This document shows positions 21,716 through 33,640 of a DNA stretch of 64,000 bases, piece after piece; position 1 is the first letter of the stretch, and every line of letters begins with the position of its first letter. The notes under the pieces were generated by a model, which saw nothing but the letters and a program-made list of their open reading frames with translations, was not told where the DNA came from and made no database searches. Source of the DNA: Chanos chanos (taxonomy: Eukaryota > Chordata > Actinopteri > Gonorynchiformes > Chanidae). The stretch spans positions 25,467,065-25,531,064 of the forward strand of contig NC_044498.1 in the NCBI RefSeq assembly GCF_902362185.1. Reading direction: 5' to 3'. The translations under genes and the position numbers were made by a program.

Positions 21716-23207
21716 TCGAGACTCTGACAGTTTTCCCGTGACCTTTTACCGAAACTGTTTACATCGAGTCTTGGAAAAAGAAAAATCCGGGTGAAACAGC
21801 GTTCCAAACAGTGAGCAGTTTATGATGATCATAATAAACCTGGAGAGTTTAATACCAAAAGACGCAGAAGATATGCAAGTTTTTTTTTGTTTTGTTTTGT
21901 TTTTTGTTTGTTTGTTGACATAAACGTTTTGGGTTCATCGAACAAATTCCCTTTGAAATCAGTTTCATCACACTTGGCAGTCTTAAAATCAGCTTGAATT
22001 TCTGTAATGGTACAGTAGTTTCGTATATTTATTCTCTTATCCATGATATTATCAGTACACCATAAATTATAGGATATTACAATGTCAAAAGTTACACTGA
22101 AATGAAAGACACCCAAGCAAAACATACCGCATTCTGGTTTACACACAGTCTGCTTGTCCTTTATGCTACATATTGAACACAGCTTGTAGAAATGCCGGTG
22201 TACGGTTACGGTGCCACCGTTTACTTTCAACAGTTTGATCGTTTTCTAACAATCGCGTGTGTTGCTTAGTCATGCCTGGCCAGTTTGGAAAGTATCCGAT
22301 CTTCAAACAGTGAGTCACCCGTTTGTGTTGGTTTCTTAAATGTCAGGGCAATCTACTCTGTCAGGATGACTCATCATATTGAACTATACATCACAGGAGT
22401 CAAATCATGATCACAAGACGATGATACAGTAACAGTCCCTATTGCACCGTATTACACTATAAAGGTAGAATCTTGTACAATCCCTGCAAATCTCAACATT
22501 ATGTAACGCTGTGCAAAAACTTCTTTTGTTGGGTAAATGCACAATGACGATTTTTTAAATTAACAGAATTACGTTTTTAATATGAATAATTAATGATGGG
22601 CTGTTTTAATATTCGAATCAAAGTACTTTTACTATTACTATTCTCAAAGTAAAATATTAGTTCAAAGTACAAAGTTGTAAGTACATACCTATTGATTTGC
22701 TGTATTGCTTATTGAGACGTCAGGCTGACCCACATTGTTAGCACATGAACCCTCACATACTCTCCACATTACAGACCCAAAGGGAAGCTGTTTTTTCTAT
22801 TAGAGACTTCATTAGTATGAATGTGCTTTGCCATACTCTCTGACTATTCCCGGGCCACCTAGCATTCCACATGAAAACGTTCCTGTGTTTTATTCCAGAA
22901 ATATTGATAGATGATTTTTTGTTATTACTTCTATAGTATATTACTAATATATTCCTGATCCTGGATATTAATACAGTAGCTTGTCAACAATAGTTGTTAG
23001 CATTTTACACTATTCTCATGTCACCTCCACTGCCCTTTTTAATTTTTTTTTTCGCAGAGATGTAAGCCATAAATGTACTTGATCAGTGTGTCAGAACTTC
23101 ACAGTGGTCACGTAATATCTTGCTAACTTTTTAATCTTTATTATCTATTGTTTATTATTATTATTTTAGATTATTAATGTTCCGGAAATAACAACAAGTA
23201 GTTGTAT

Positions 23208-23320
23208 ATTTAGTTATAACAACAACAACATTTAGTAACAACAACAATAATAATTAGTAGTAGTAGTGGTAATAGTAGTAGTGGTAGTGTTACTAAATGT
23301 TATTGTTGTTATGACTAAAT
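23208..23320. repeat. 113-bp imperfect hairpin, MITE-like
   Basis: The left arm 23208-23239 (atttagttataacaacaaca, then 'acatttagtaac') is the reverse complement of the right arm 23289-23320 with two mismatches in 32 bp. The 49-nt loop is built of AAC and TAG trinucleotides. If the outermost base pair is taken as a TA target duplication (TA at 23207-23208 and 23320-23321), it fits a Tc1/mariner-type MITE with 31-bp inverted repeats. A plain microsatellite palindrome is the alternative. Confidence 0.6.
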
Positions 23321-23677
23321 AGATGCTTGTAGGTATGCAATGCAGTGTGCTTGCACTAATTGTCAGTGGATTTTGCTTATTATTGCAATCTCTTGTGCAG
23401 ATGATCTTTTTATTAGACGTATTTGTTGTGCATTGTCAACTCTAACACCTGATTCATATGGATGAACACATCAGCTGTTTTTAAGATGATATCTATCAGT
23501 CCAGATGGTTGAAAGATCCTTCACTGGCTGGCATACTGAACTGCATCGATCTGTGTAGACAAGCCCCAGGAGTCCTGTCTGTGCTCAATACTTATTGGTC
23601 AGCCACAGGGGATTATCATTAACTATTTATCCCACACTGCGATGATGCATGTTGCAGTCACACCACAGAATAATCAG

Positions 23678-23812
23678 ATGATGTCATCTCACCTGAGCGA
23701 TCTGATTGGCTTGAGCCCCTCAACAGCTTTGTGCTTAGTGTATCAATTTTACATCAGTTTGAAGAAGCTGCACACTTCCAGGCAGTCACATGACTTGCTA
23801 AGAATGACGTCA
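23678..23812. promoter_or_regulatory. Second E-box/CRE cluster upstream of atf3
   Basis: TGATGTCA lies at about 23679-23686, GTCACATGAC at 23785-23794, and a full palindromic CRE TGACGTCA at 23805-23812, ten bases after the E-box. A TTTTATGG stretch follows at about 23816. This layout could be an enhancer or an alternative promoter. No transcript evidence is available. Confidence 0.4.
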
Positions 23813-25126
23813 CCCTTTTATGGTCACGCGTAGAATGTAGGTTTTCCTGTACTGTTGGGGAACAGCACTATGCTGGTAATAACCTCCTGTGTCTGGTAGC
23901 TATGGATGTTTATCTTTTCCAGGAAAAAGACCACTAACAGCAGTTCAGAGTTTATTGGAGATCATAAAACAATTTGATGAAAGGGTTGCAACTGTACAGT
24001 ATACATGCAACACTGGACTACAACACTGTTTTCACAAAAGTACACACCAAATTAAAGAAGTCTAGATAAAACGTCAAGTAGACCTTGCTGAAATTTAAAA
24101 TTCCATTCGTTTCAATTTGGCTCAGTCCAATTCAATTAATTTGTGTGAGTAGAATGAAAATAAGTTTTTCTGCACGTCATACACATATTAACCATGTAAC
24201 ACGCAATGGACACAGGCCATGAAGCATATGAGTGTTGGCAGGCAGTACAGTGGAGTGCTTTTATATCTGCACTGAAAAGGCATTTGTAGAAGTAAGGGTT
24301 ACAGTATTACGTAGGTATATGAGGAGGAAACAATGGATTTAACAAAAGAAAAATGCACTGATGTCTTCACTCCAAGGGAATCATGTCATAGGTATTCTGT
24401 GCATGTTATCTGACAGTAATTGTCTGCAGAGAAAACAATTTTTGTTTTGCTCTCACTGGAAACATGCCAAACTCGTTTAGTTGGATGGAGAATGACCTCT
24501 GGGTTTGTGACCTGTCAGCCAGCGAAATCAGTTTGGCCATAAGATAAAAATAACCCAATGCTGAAGGCCTATTGCAAAAGGAAATGAGGTCAGAGAGTAT
24601 GAAGAGGCCCTGGGAATCCTGGCCAAGGCTTCCCCCTTCTCTCTGTCTGCATGCCTCCAATCAAAGGGCTGCAAGCGGGAGCCATTCGCCATGACAACGG
24701 GTGGGGTAAACAGAAACACAGCCTGCTGGTGGAAGTTCATAGGGCAAGCCAGTGCTGTTTTAACACGGACTTTATAAATAACCATGACTTCTACTGCTGT
24801 GCACGAACGCAAACATAAGGAGGAAAGTAATTGTTATTTAGAGGAAGTCCAATCATTCCCTCATGCCAAGACAGTGATGACATAAGTCTCGTTTTTGCTC
24901 CATATCTGCTGAGTCAAGCAACCTGTCTACAACCTGTCTACAACCTGTCTACATATTCTTTTACACCTTCACCTCACTCGCAGACAGCTGCACCTATCGA
25001 TACTTTTTTTATGAGTTTTGTTTTCTTTCTTGTGAATATGTGAAATTCCAGAAGCAGGATGCATTTCGTCCCTCTTAAATTCAAAAGGAGACATCCAAAA
25101 CTTTCAGAGGGCATACACTAAGTTGT

Positions 25127-25128
<2 letters not shown>

Positions 25129-25179
<51 letters not shown>

Positions 25180-25206
25180 AGAGAGAGAGAGAGAGAGAGA
25201 GAGACA
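25129..25206. repeat. (TG)n-(TA)n-(GA)n compound microsatellite
   Basis: A TG run, a short TATA run and a GA run in direct succession, in the pex3-atf3 gene-free stretch. Confidence 0.95.
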
Positions 25207-26976
25207 TACCCAAACATTTTACATATCTTTTAATATTCATGTCATTATTTTCTGCTGTTGTTACAAGAACCTCTTTCTTGAAACATAATCAGCATCACCA
25301 TTACTAAAACGGTCCAGTGTAAAGATATTGAAACTGCGCAAAAACACACCAACCACAAGAAGAAACAGAAAAAGGGGTAAAGAGGGGGCATTAAAAATGG
25401 TAATCCACTCAAAAGTTGAAAGAGGCTCTTAAGATGTTTTTTGTTTTGTTTTGTTTAACTTCACTTAGACGTTTGGATTTTGCAAGAAGTGACAGTCGTA
25501 AACAGACGAAATGCCCACAAGACAGGCAATCTTGACCTTTGAACGATGCCAGAAAACATGTTGTGCGCGTTATGTAGCACCGGGAAGCAAATTAATTCAC
25601 ACTATGCAGCTGCTACTGAATTATAAAGCTGAATTTGAAAATTAAAACAGTTCATATAATATATTTTACAACACAGAGTAAGACATGGCATAATTGAGGC
25701 TGTCGGTCTGTTTTTATATTGAATTCCAATTATTTGCTTCCGGTCAGAAATGGTGGCGTTAACAAAGCATTAACATCGGTGAGAGAGAGAGAGCGAGAGG
25801 GAGAGATTATGATAGAATAGTCTTTGCCGATGATTATCATTCTATACTTCTCCCCATTGCTGTCAGATCAAAGGTTCCGAGCATCTCTCGTTAGAATCTT
25901 TCGGTTAAACCTGAATAGTAAGCGTGATCTTAAAGAAAGGCTTTATTATACATTCCAGTTCCCGATTAAGATATCTGGGCATGGCGACGGTGACTCGTCC
26001 TCTACTTCCCGGAAAGGATGACGTATTCTTAGCGTGGGTATAAACAATTAGGCACATTCTAAAGAACTGTGCCATCTCGGCGAATACCACTTCTGACCGG
26101 TGGTGACCCCTCAATTTAATAATCAAGGCGGAGAATACGGTACACCAAAGTTAAGTAATCGACGGAAAAACCTCTGAAGCACAAAGCTATGTGGATCATT
26201 GTGTGAGAATTGTGTTAAAATAATTACGTAAACAACTGTTTTAAAAATATAAATAGCAATATTATGTCATTTCCAAAATAAACATTAGTAAAGGAATTTA
26301 AGGAATTAAGTAACTAATATTAATCAGAATAATGGCGCACCCCTTTGTACCGAATCAGTGACTGAAAAAAATATAGACATCGACTAGTATTTAACCAGTT
26401 CCGACAGATGAAACTGTTCAAAGAAATCGGAACCAAAACGAACAATATTTGACGTGTTCATAACGAAACCTTACATTAACAGAAGTTAACGATCTTAAAG
26501 CCAACACGTGTGTTGACTGTAAACGACTGAGAAACATTAAAGTGAAAGAGCAGTTCTACCATCATTTGGAAACCGAACTGTGCGCACACGGTAGGCCTAT
26601 GACGAACAAAACATAACGTAGTGTGCTGAAGAACGTTTTTAGTGGATCTTACACAAGGGGATCGAACGATTACGTTCGCTGGTTTTGTTCACTATAGATG
26701 AGCAATACTGTCTCCATATATGTATACACATAACAATTAAGAGACCACCCAACTCAAAGGTGAACCGTCCACTCCAAAAGCCTCATCGGGTATTTATAGT
26801 CGATGGGCTCAGTATTGACTTAGCAGCTGTACATTTGCATCAGTATCATTTTGAGCGCACAGCATGACCCAAGACCTTTAAACACCTGTCAAACGACATA
26901 ATAGTGAAGACTCTGCTTTGTGACGTCGTTGTGATCTACATGTCGGTTTTACGCAAACGTATACCGGATGACAAGC

Positions 26977-26983
<7 letters not shown>

Positions 26984-27036
<53 letters not shown>

Positions 27037-27040
27037 GTGT
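26984..27040. repeat. (AT)n-(GTAT)n microsatellite
   Basis: About 15 AT steps followed by GTAT steps. The AT part is self-complementary. Confidence 0.95.
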
Positions 27041-28491
27041 AATCTGATTACTGGGGTGTTACCAAGTTTACTCTTATTAGGACTTTGAAGAGACGTTTTG
27101 ATTAAATGAAGTTTTTAAGTGTTGATGTACCAGAGTTTTACATTTTACATACGCGTACCCTTTTACAAATGGCTTGATGAAGACCATTTCAGAATACATC
27201 ATCATTCTTTCCCGTTGCGTTTCTCCCTCAAGTGATAGACTAGGTTTTGAAACTTGAACCCTTCGTTATAGCTTAATCTATTTAGTATTTATTACTTCAT
27301 GTAGAATCTTAAGTACTTCAAGTGTTTTCTGTTGTGAACCAACAGACCCATACATGCTATATGTATTTGATTAAATAATTTTAAATTTCAAGTATTTTAT
27401 TCACATTTTCTTTCAAATGTATTTGTTACAGGATTTAAATATAAACTGAGTGAAATTATAAAGTTCCATCACTCAAAAATTCAGCGAGTCTGCTAAAGTT
27501 GTATATTTATAAAGTATCTGAGCCTCTTTGTTAACCATGTTAAACACCTGCTGTCACTCATTTGATAAGTGGAATGTGGCCCAGTTTTCCCAACTTTTGT
27601 TTTAATAATAATTTGAACTCTGAGACCAGCAATCTCAGCCATACATTCAGGATAAAATCAGGTGATTCTGCTGTCTTAGTTTTTAAAATTAAATATTGCC
27701 TGATGATGACAAATCAGTATGAAAAGGAGTATGTATAAATATAACCAAATGTGTCATGGAGGAATTATTTTGCTGTCTCTGAGGTACAAGAATTTGACTG
27801 TTTTTTAGTGACAAGGCATCTTTGTTATCAATAAAATATTTCACAGTCTGTCTGAAAGCCTAACATTCAAATGCTGAGTTCTACATCTGTAAACATATAA
27901 CTCAAAATCCTGCATATCATAATCACCCCATAAAACAAATTCATGGCAACTTAATTTCAGCTGACTTTCAGCCCAGTTTCAACACCCTTTCTCAAACTCT
28001 TCAGTGTTCTACTGTTTTACAATACTTCTCCAAACGACATTTCTCTAGGCTTCACCTGTCCAAAGTGCTTGGAAAACCATCAGGTGAAATATTAACATAT
28101 TTTATGATTTCACAGAGTTCTCAGGGGCCACATTTATACCCTCTTCACAGGGTAATCTCACACAGCATGGAAAATCAACACAGCTGTGTTTGACCTCTGT
28201 CACATTGCTCCTTGGTAACAGTTGTGTGTCTCTGTGTAAAGAGAGAAATATAACTTATGTAGAAGAATGAGGTGGGTGGGGGTAATTACATTGGAAAGGG
28301 ATGAGATGAGGATTGGAAGGTTCCAGAAACATGAAGGTAAGAGCTTGTCCTGGATAATTACTCAGCCTCCGAGCTGCACTTCACAGCGGACAGAGGAATG
28401 CTGGCCCCACCAACGGCCCACTCCCTAAATTCACTCTTTCATTTTTCAATTCTCAGCCACTCCAAAACAAATCCAAGAACACAGAAAGAGA

Positions 28492-28495
<4 letters not shown>

Positions 28496-28533
<38 letters not shown>

Positions 28534-28789
28534 TTTTAAGGCAGGCTTTCTGATGGTCCTCACTGCTGGTAGAGCTTTCAGGACAATAACTTCTCAAGCC
28601 ATTTCAGATCTTTCTAGAATATTTGGCCTTACTTACACAACAACATGATGATGGATGGCAGATAGCATAGCATGACAGCCACAGAAAATTAATGAGAATT
28701 CAAAGGTTTAAATAGGATCAGTCATAAAAGATTTTTTTAACATTCAATGAGTGACAAAGGTCACAAATGATCTGTCATCCCTTCAGCTT

Positions 28790-28840
<51 letters not shown>

Positions 28841-28848
28841 TTCTCTCT
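28496..28848. repeat. Two (CT)n microsatellites
   Basis: CT runs at about 28496-28530 and 28795-28848, separated by about 265 bp of unique-looking sequence, roughly 1 kb upstream of the atf3 promoter. Confidence 0.92.
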
Positions 28849-29599
28849 ACCTAGAGAGATACAGCTTTCCAAACACACTTCATCTACTGAAATCATAGAA
28901 ATCTCAAACAATTATACCTAATCAGTATTATCTGAGATGTGTATTTGATTATAGTAAATCTTCTTTTTAGTTTAATCTACAATCCCTCAAAAAGGATGAT
29001 TATCCTCAACTCTGCTGTGACAGTGATTTTAAGTTCTCAAATAAGACATCAAGAAAGAAGACACAACCAAAAGGCTGTGACACCTAATAAAACTAAACCA
29101 TTCTTTAATCATTGCAAGTCATAGCTTTCTGTCTATGTAGATCACAGCAGAGAGGCTAATGAAACAGTTACCTTGGGCGCTCTCTCCCTCTCCAGTAGCC
29201 GATTGTCATCTCTGTCAGGTTTTCAAAAAGTCACTGATTTTTTATTGTTCTCATAGTATTACAGTGAGGACCCTGTTCCTCCTCACAAAGTGAATAACTC
29301 ACTGAATCTCGGTCATAGAGGTAGGTCGGGCACCACAGAGATGATGTTCTCTGCCTGACCTCATTCCTGAATCACTACAACCTTTTTCCTTTTTTATTAA
29401 GTTACACGGTGATACATAACAGTACGGTATGGGCATACCACAAATCCCATGTCATTAAACCGGTATGTCTTTATTTGCTCATTAGTGTGAAATGTTACGA
29501 CTCACATTCCATGAGTGTTAGGGGGCTGAGCCTGGCCTGTTATGGTGCGCTAAACGGGGTTGCCGGATTGCATCACCGAGAAGAGAGCTTTCCTGTAGC

Positions 29600-29690
29600 T
29601 ATAAATAGGATGACGTCACGTAAGCCCGGCCCTCTTGCTAGTAAAGTCTACTAGGGCTATAAAAAGGGGTGATGCAATGAACCGGCGAGA
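29600..29690 (+). promoter_or_regulatory. atf3: atf3 core promoter with CRE and TATA boxes
   Basis: TATAAATA at 29600-29607 is followed directly by a palindromic CRE/ATF site TGACGTCA at 29611-29618, and then by TATAAAAA at 29658-29665. Transcription would start near 29690. A CRE/ATF site close to the TATA box is known in the human ATF3 promoter, where ATF3 represses itself and other ATF/CREB factors act. The match in position makes this the main stress-responsive promoter, by inference. Confidence 0.75.
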
Positions 29691-29776
29691 ACGGTAACTT
29701 TTTAATCAGAGAGGGAAGAGACACAAATCGAAGTAGAAGTAAAGATAGTTCACTCCTGTCTTGAATTCATCACGAG
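29690..29776 (+). other. atf3: atf3 non-coding first exon
   Basis: From the expected start site to cacgag followed by the donor GTATGT at 29777. Exon 2 begins after the acceptor cag at 30657-30659. A non-coding first exon is normal for ATF3. The 5' end is estimated from the TATA position. Confidence 0.6.
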
Positions 29777-30667
29777 GTATGTAAGTATGTTACTCAGAAA
29801 CGTTTCTCGTGCGTAACCAGTGTGATTTATGTTCAGCTGTATTTCAGATAATTCCTGTAAAGAATATAGGCTAAAACGTGTAACAACAACAAAAAGGGTT
29901 TACTCAGACTAAAGGTTAACCATATTTTTGTTATTCATTGTAGGAGTTGCGAAGTCAGCTTTGATTATTGTAGGTTAAATTTTAGTATAGGCACTTACAA
30001 CAGAGCTATGCAAATACCTGGTGATAAGGCATGTTTCGAGAGTAAAAATCAAGTTTTCAACCGTTCAGTATTAACGACGAGGAGTAAGTACAGCTATAAC
30101 CACGCTCTAGTTATAGCTGTGGTTTTATTTATCATATCACTTTTTTAACTGTAAATGTACCCGTATTGATAGGCAAGCCAACCAAACCAGACGACCGCCT
30201 GGGCGGCATGTTCATGTGTAGCAGTTCACTTTTATGATGGGTTATGTGGTGGATTTGGAAATGTTATCACTTTGTGCACCATATGCGTATACTTAAGTCA
30301 ATACGATAATAAGACAGTGGACTGTTTTATAGGCTCCGGCAATTATAGGATTATTCGCTATGAATTTGTATTAACGCTAAGCTTGTATTAAAATCAGTTC
30401 GTGTCTTGTCCGAGGTTCTAGAGGAGTTATACTTTCCTCTATGGTGTGTTATATTCTAGTTATGGTGAAATTAATTATGCTACCTCGGATATAAAAAGAT
30501 GGTATGCCGAAAAATGAATACGTAAAAATTTTATCCAGCGATAAAGTAAACTATTGAGTAATATCCCTCACTCTCTTCATGATTTGGACTCTGCGCTACG
30601 TATGGGTAACTGTTCTGGGGTAAAATTGATTGTTGACGGGTCGATGTTTTTAAATTCAGTGGGCAGA

Positions 30668-31807
30668 ATGATGCTTCAGCATCCTGGATTGGGTCCTTCG
30701 GAGATCAGTGCGTCAGCTTTGGTACCTTGCCTTTCACCTCCGGGCTCACTTACGCTGGACGACTTCACCAACTTCTCTCCCTTGGTCAAAGAGGAGTTGC
30801 GATTCGCTATCCAGAATAAACGCCTCTCCAACGGCATGAGCACCGTGACGACCGACCTAGCGAACTCAAGTTCCGATCGACCCGCCGAACAGCCGGCAGT
30901 AAAGAGAGAGGTAAGAACTTGAATTTGATTAATGAGTGACATCAGCCAAGAACACAGAGTACATAATGACACTCTTTATAATAACTTCTCTTTTTTTTAA
31001 ATAGTTAATATAGTTATTATATTTAGTCATTAATATTTGACCGTAGTTAAAATACATAGAGCTGTCATGTTTACTTAATTCCCTTTGACACAGTCCATTA
31101 ATCATGCTCCATATATTGGGACAAGCTTGGGCATGTCTCCCCTTCATGACTCTTAGACTTAGCACTCAGCCCCAGTGACCTGATTTAGAGAGAGATTTTT
31201 TTATTTATCATATCAATTTCTAATTATTTAAACAACTCACTAATTTCGTAATATTTTATTTCAGTTTACGCCAGAGGAACAGGAAAGGAGAAAAAGGAGA
31301 AGGGAAAGAAACAAAATAGCTGCAGCGAAATGTAGGAATAAGAAGAAGGAGAAAACTGACTGTCTACAAAAGGTAGGCTTTACTATTTGGTCTTCTGGAA
31401 ATTGTGAGTGAGGACAGTACAGACCGTGAAAAAGACTATCTGAAATGAACCGATTGGTTTGTGAATAGTGTTAAAGTGAATAAGGTGTGTTCCTCTAATT
31501 ATAGCACAACTTTTGAAAAACTAACTCCACCATATCTTTCTCTCAGGAATCAGAGAAGTTGGAGTCAATCAATGCTGAGCTCAAAGCTCAAATTGAGGAG
31601 TTGAAGAACCAGAAGCAGCAGTTGGTTTACATGCTCAACCTTCATCGGCCTACCTGCATCGTCCGCGCACAGAACGGACAGACCCCTGAGGACGAGAGAA
31701 ACCTTTTCATCCAGCAGATCAAGGAGAACAACCTGCAGGGTCTGAGCCTCTCGCCCACTCCCTCACTACATAACACAATGCCAGCCACCACATGCGGGCA
31801 TCTCTGA
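30668..31807 (+). CDS. atf3: Activating transcription factor 3 (ATF3), bZIP
   Basis: A stress-induced CRE-binding bZIP factor of the nucleus. Three coding exons: 30668-30910, 31265-31372 and 31547-31807, giving 203 aa (human 181). The start MMLQHPGLG follows the splice acceptor at 30657-30659 by 8 bases and matches the family N-terminus. The region [10 protein letters not shown] and [12 protein letters not shown] is diagnostic of ATF3 over JDP2 and FOS. Exon 3 carries the basic region ([19 protein letters not shown]), and exon 4 the leucine zipper and [17 protein letters not shown]. The end differs from human: after FIQQIKE the fish protein runs about 25 residues ([20 protein letters not shown]...) where human ends GTLQS. 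It is the first gene of the block syntenic with human 1q32. Confidence 0.97.
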
Positions 31808-33640
31808 TTCACAAACTGTACCCACTACCAAGCTACCTGCATGGTGTGAAGGAGCGCCTGGCCAAAGAGAAAGCCAAAGTGTCACTGCTGTACAGAACTA
31901 TGGACTAGATGTCACACACGTGCCTGCTACGGCTCACTGAAGGTGTGTTGTGGGGACACTTGAGTATGAACAGAACGGTTTATAGCACTAAAGTGTGGAA
32001 GGATATTTAATGTGTTTGTTTATTGTTGTTGTTGTTTTTTAATGACTTTATTTAAAGTTGTACACTGTGCGTGGTGGACGTGTAATCTGATTGTTGTATG
32101 TGCAGCAAAACATAAAGTCTTGTTGGCAGGTCAAAGAGCAGAATTTGACTGGCTGGTTTAGGGTACAGGCCTGTTGGTAATGTGGAACCCGCGTGATATA
32201 TCAGTAAGACAGATTATTGTTTGTGTAGACATTGACCCTGAGTATTAGAAGTGTAGATGATTTTTATTTCTGTGATTTGGGACTTGTGAATATACAATAA
32301 CACAGAAAAGACTTCTAGCATATGAAACATTTGCTCTACATTTAAGACATTGCATTGAATTAATGTCAGCATAATCTGCCACACCAAGCTGCTACTTATT
32401 TCTCAGGATGTGGAATTATGTATGATAAACAGACAATAAGGATGAAGAGTTAAAGGAACCAATGAACATAAGCACTAGAGAAAAAAAAATGCTCTTAGAT
32501 ATTCAAGAAAGTAAGCACTGCACGGGGAGGTGAGAGGCCCTGTTGATTTCGGCAGAGTTAAACATTCTTTTGACTCCTCTGTAAATTTCAACAGCTTCCT
32601 CTTTATGACATTTACTCTCTCCTTTATTTCTCTACAGAAGGAACAGGGAAGTACAAGCAAAGTCGACTTATTGACAATAGTTCATCTGGCCTGCTGATTA
32701 AATTTGAGGAAGAGACCGTAGCGTGTATGGAAAAACATGTTGTCTTTGAGTGACTGATGTCTCCCTGTTTAGCCTGTACAGAATGTCTGTAATAGGTGTT
32801 TTGGGTTATGTATGCAACGTGCTTTCATTTTGCCTGTTTTTTTTTTTTGTTTTTTTTTTTTACCATGGAGCTTATGTTCATCTTAAGATGTTTTTAATTT
32901 AGTTTTGATTTTTTTAAGCTATATTGATCCAAAAAAGAGAAAGTTTTGTAAAGAAAAGCTCTTGAAACTGTTGTTGATAAATAACTCAGATTCCAGCACT
33001 TATGTCAAACCAAAATCTCTTATAAAATAATCTAAAGTGTTAGGATCATTGAGCTGCTAATCTTCACTGTTATCACTGTTATTACAGGGCTGTCACATCA
33101 CTATATTGTGCAACCCCCCCCCCCCCCCCCAAATATAAGGGCACTCTTTAAAATGAAAAACAGAGTATAATAAAACAGAACAGATGCTAATTCTCTACCA
33201 TTTAGAAAACTTTTAGATAACCTATTCTGTCCATCACGTCTTTGTTTACCTCTCGGGGGGGAAAAAACCCTTTATGTATCCGTGTTGTTTCAGAGGGATT
33301 TTTTTGGCTGATTGTTTATGTTTGTTTGAGAAAGTGTGCAGGCGCAGGCGTCAGCAATCTCAGTTTTCTGTGTGTTCTACAATAGGGTGTGAACACGTTG
33401 GTCATGAAATGCAGCACTGCTGAAGAGTGCACTGAAACTAAAGCTACTATTACTCTGTGAAGCTGAACCTTCCCATATACATTTTCTTTTCACCTAGCAC
33501 TGTGACAGACGTCTGTTTGTAAGAGACTGAAGGTGGATTTGAAGCTAGCTACTTTAACTCTGGTGTAAAGACTCATTCACTGTCTGAAGCATTCTTGTTT
33601 TTTATACTTTATTAATAAAACCACATATACTGCATATTAG
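31808..33640 (+). other. atf3: atf3 3' UTR, long, with poly-C run
   Basis: Runs from the stop to AATAAA at 33614-33619. It contains several ATTTA-type steps (for example near 32048), T-runs near 32840, and an uninterrupted C-run of about 17 at 33114-33130. A long AU-rich UTR fits an immediate-early transcript; this is inferred from the family. Confidence 0.6.

Larger units (their letters stand above)
19526..29590. other. 10 kb gene-free stretch between pex3 and atf3
   Basis: I find no recognisable coding exon on either strand. Contents are CpG-richer patches with E-box and CRE-like sites (about 20850-21780 and 23640-23830), a 113-bp hairpin (23208-23320), and microsatellites at 25129-25206, 26984-27040, 28496-28530 and 28795-28848. 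A 133-codon minus frame at 21829-22230 has no family features. The stretch separates the block syntenic with human 6q24 from the block syntenic with human 1q32. It may hold distal control elements or 5' non-coding exons of atf3. Confidence 0.5.

Noticed and set aside
21829-22230. 133-codon minus ORF in the pex3-atf3 interval
   Set aside because: Ends in lysine/asparagine low complexity from an A/T-run, with no motif; likely chance.
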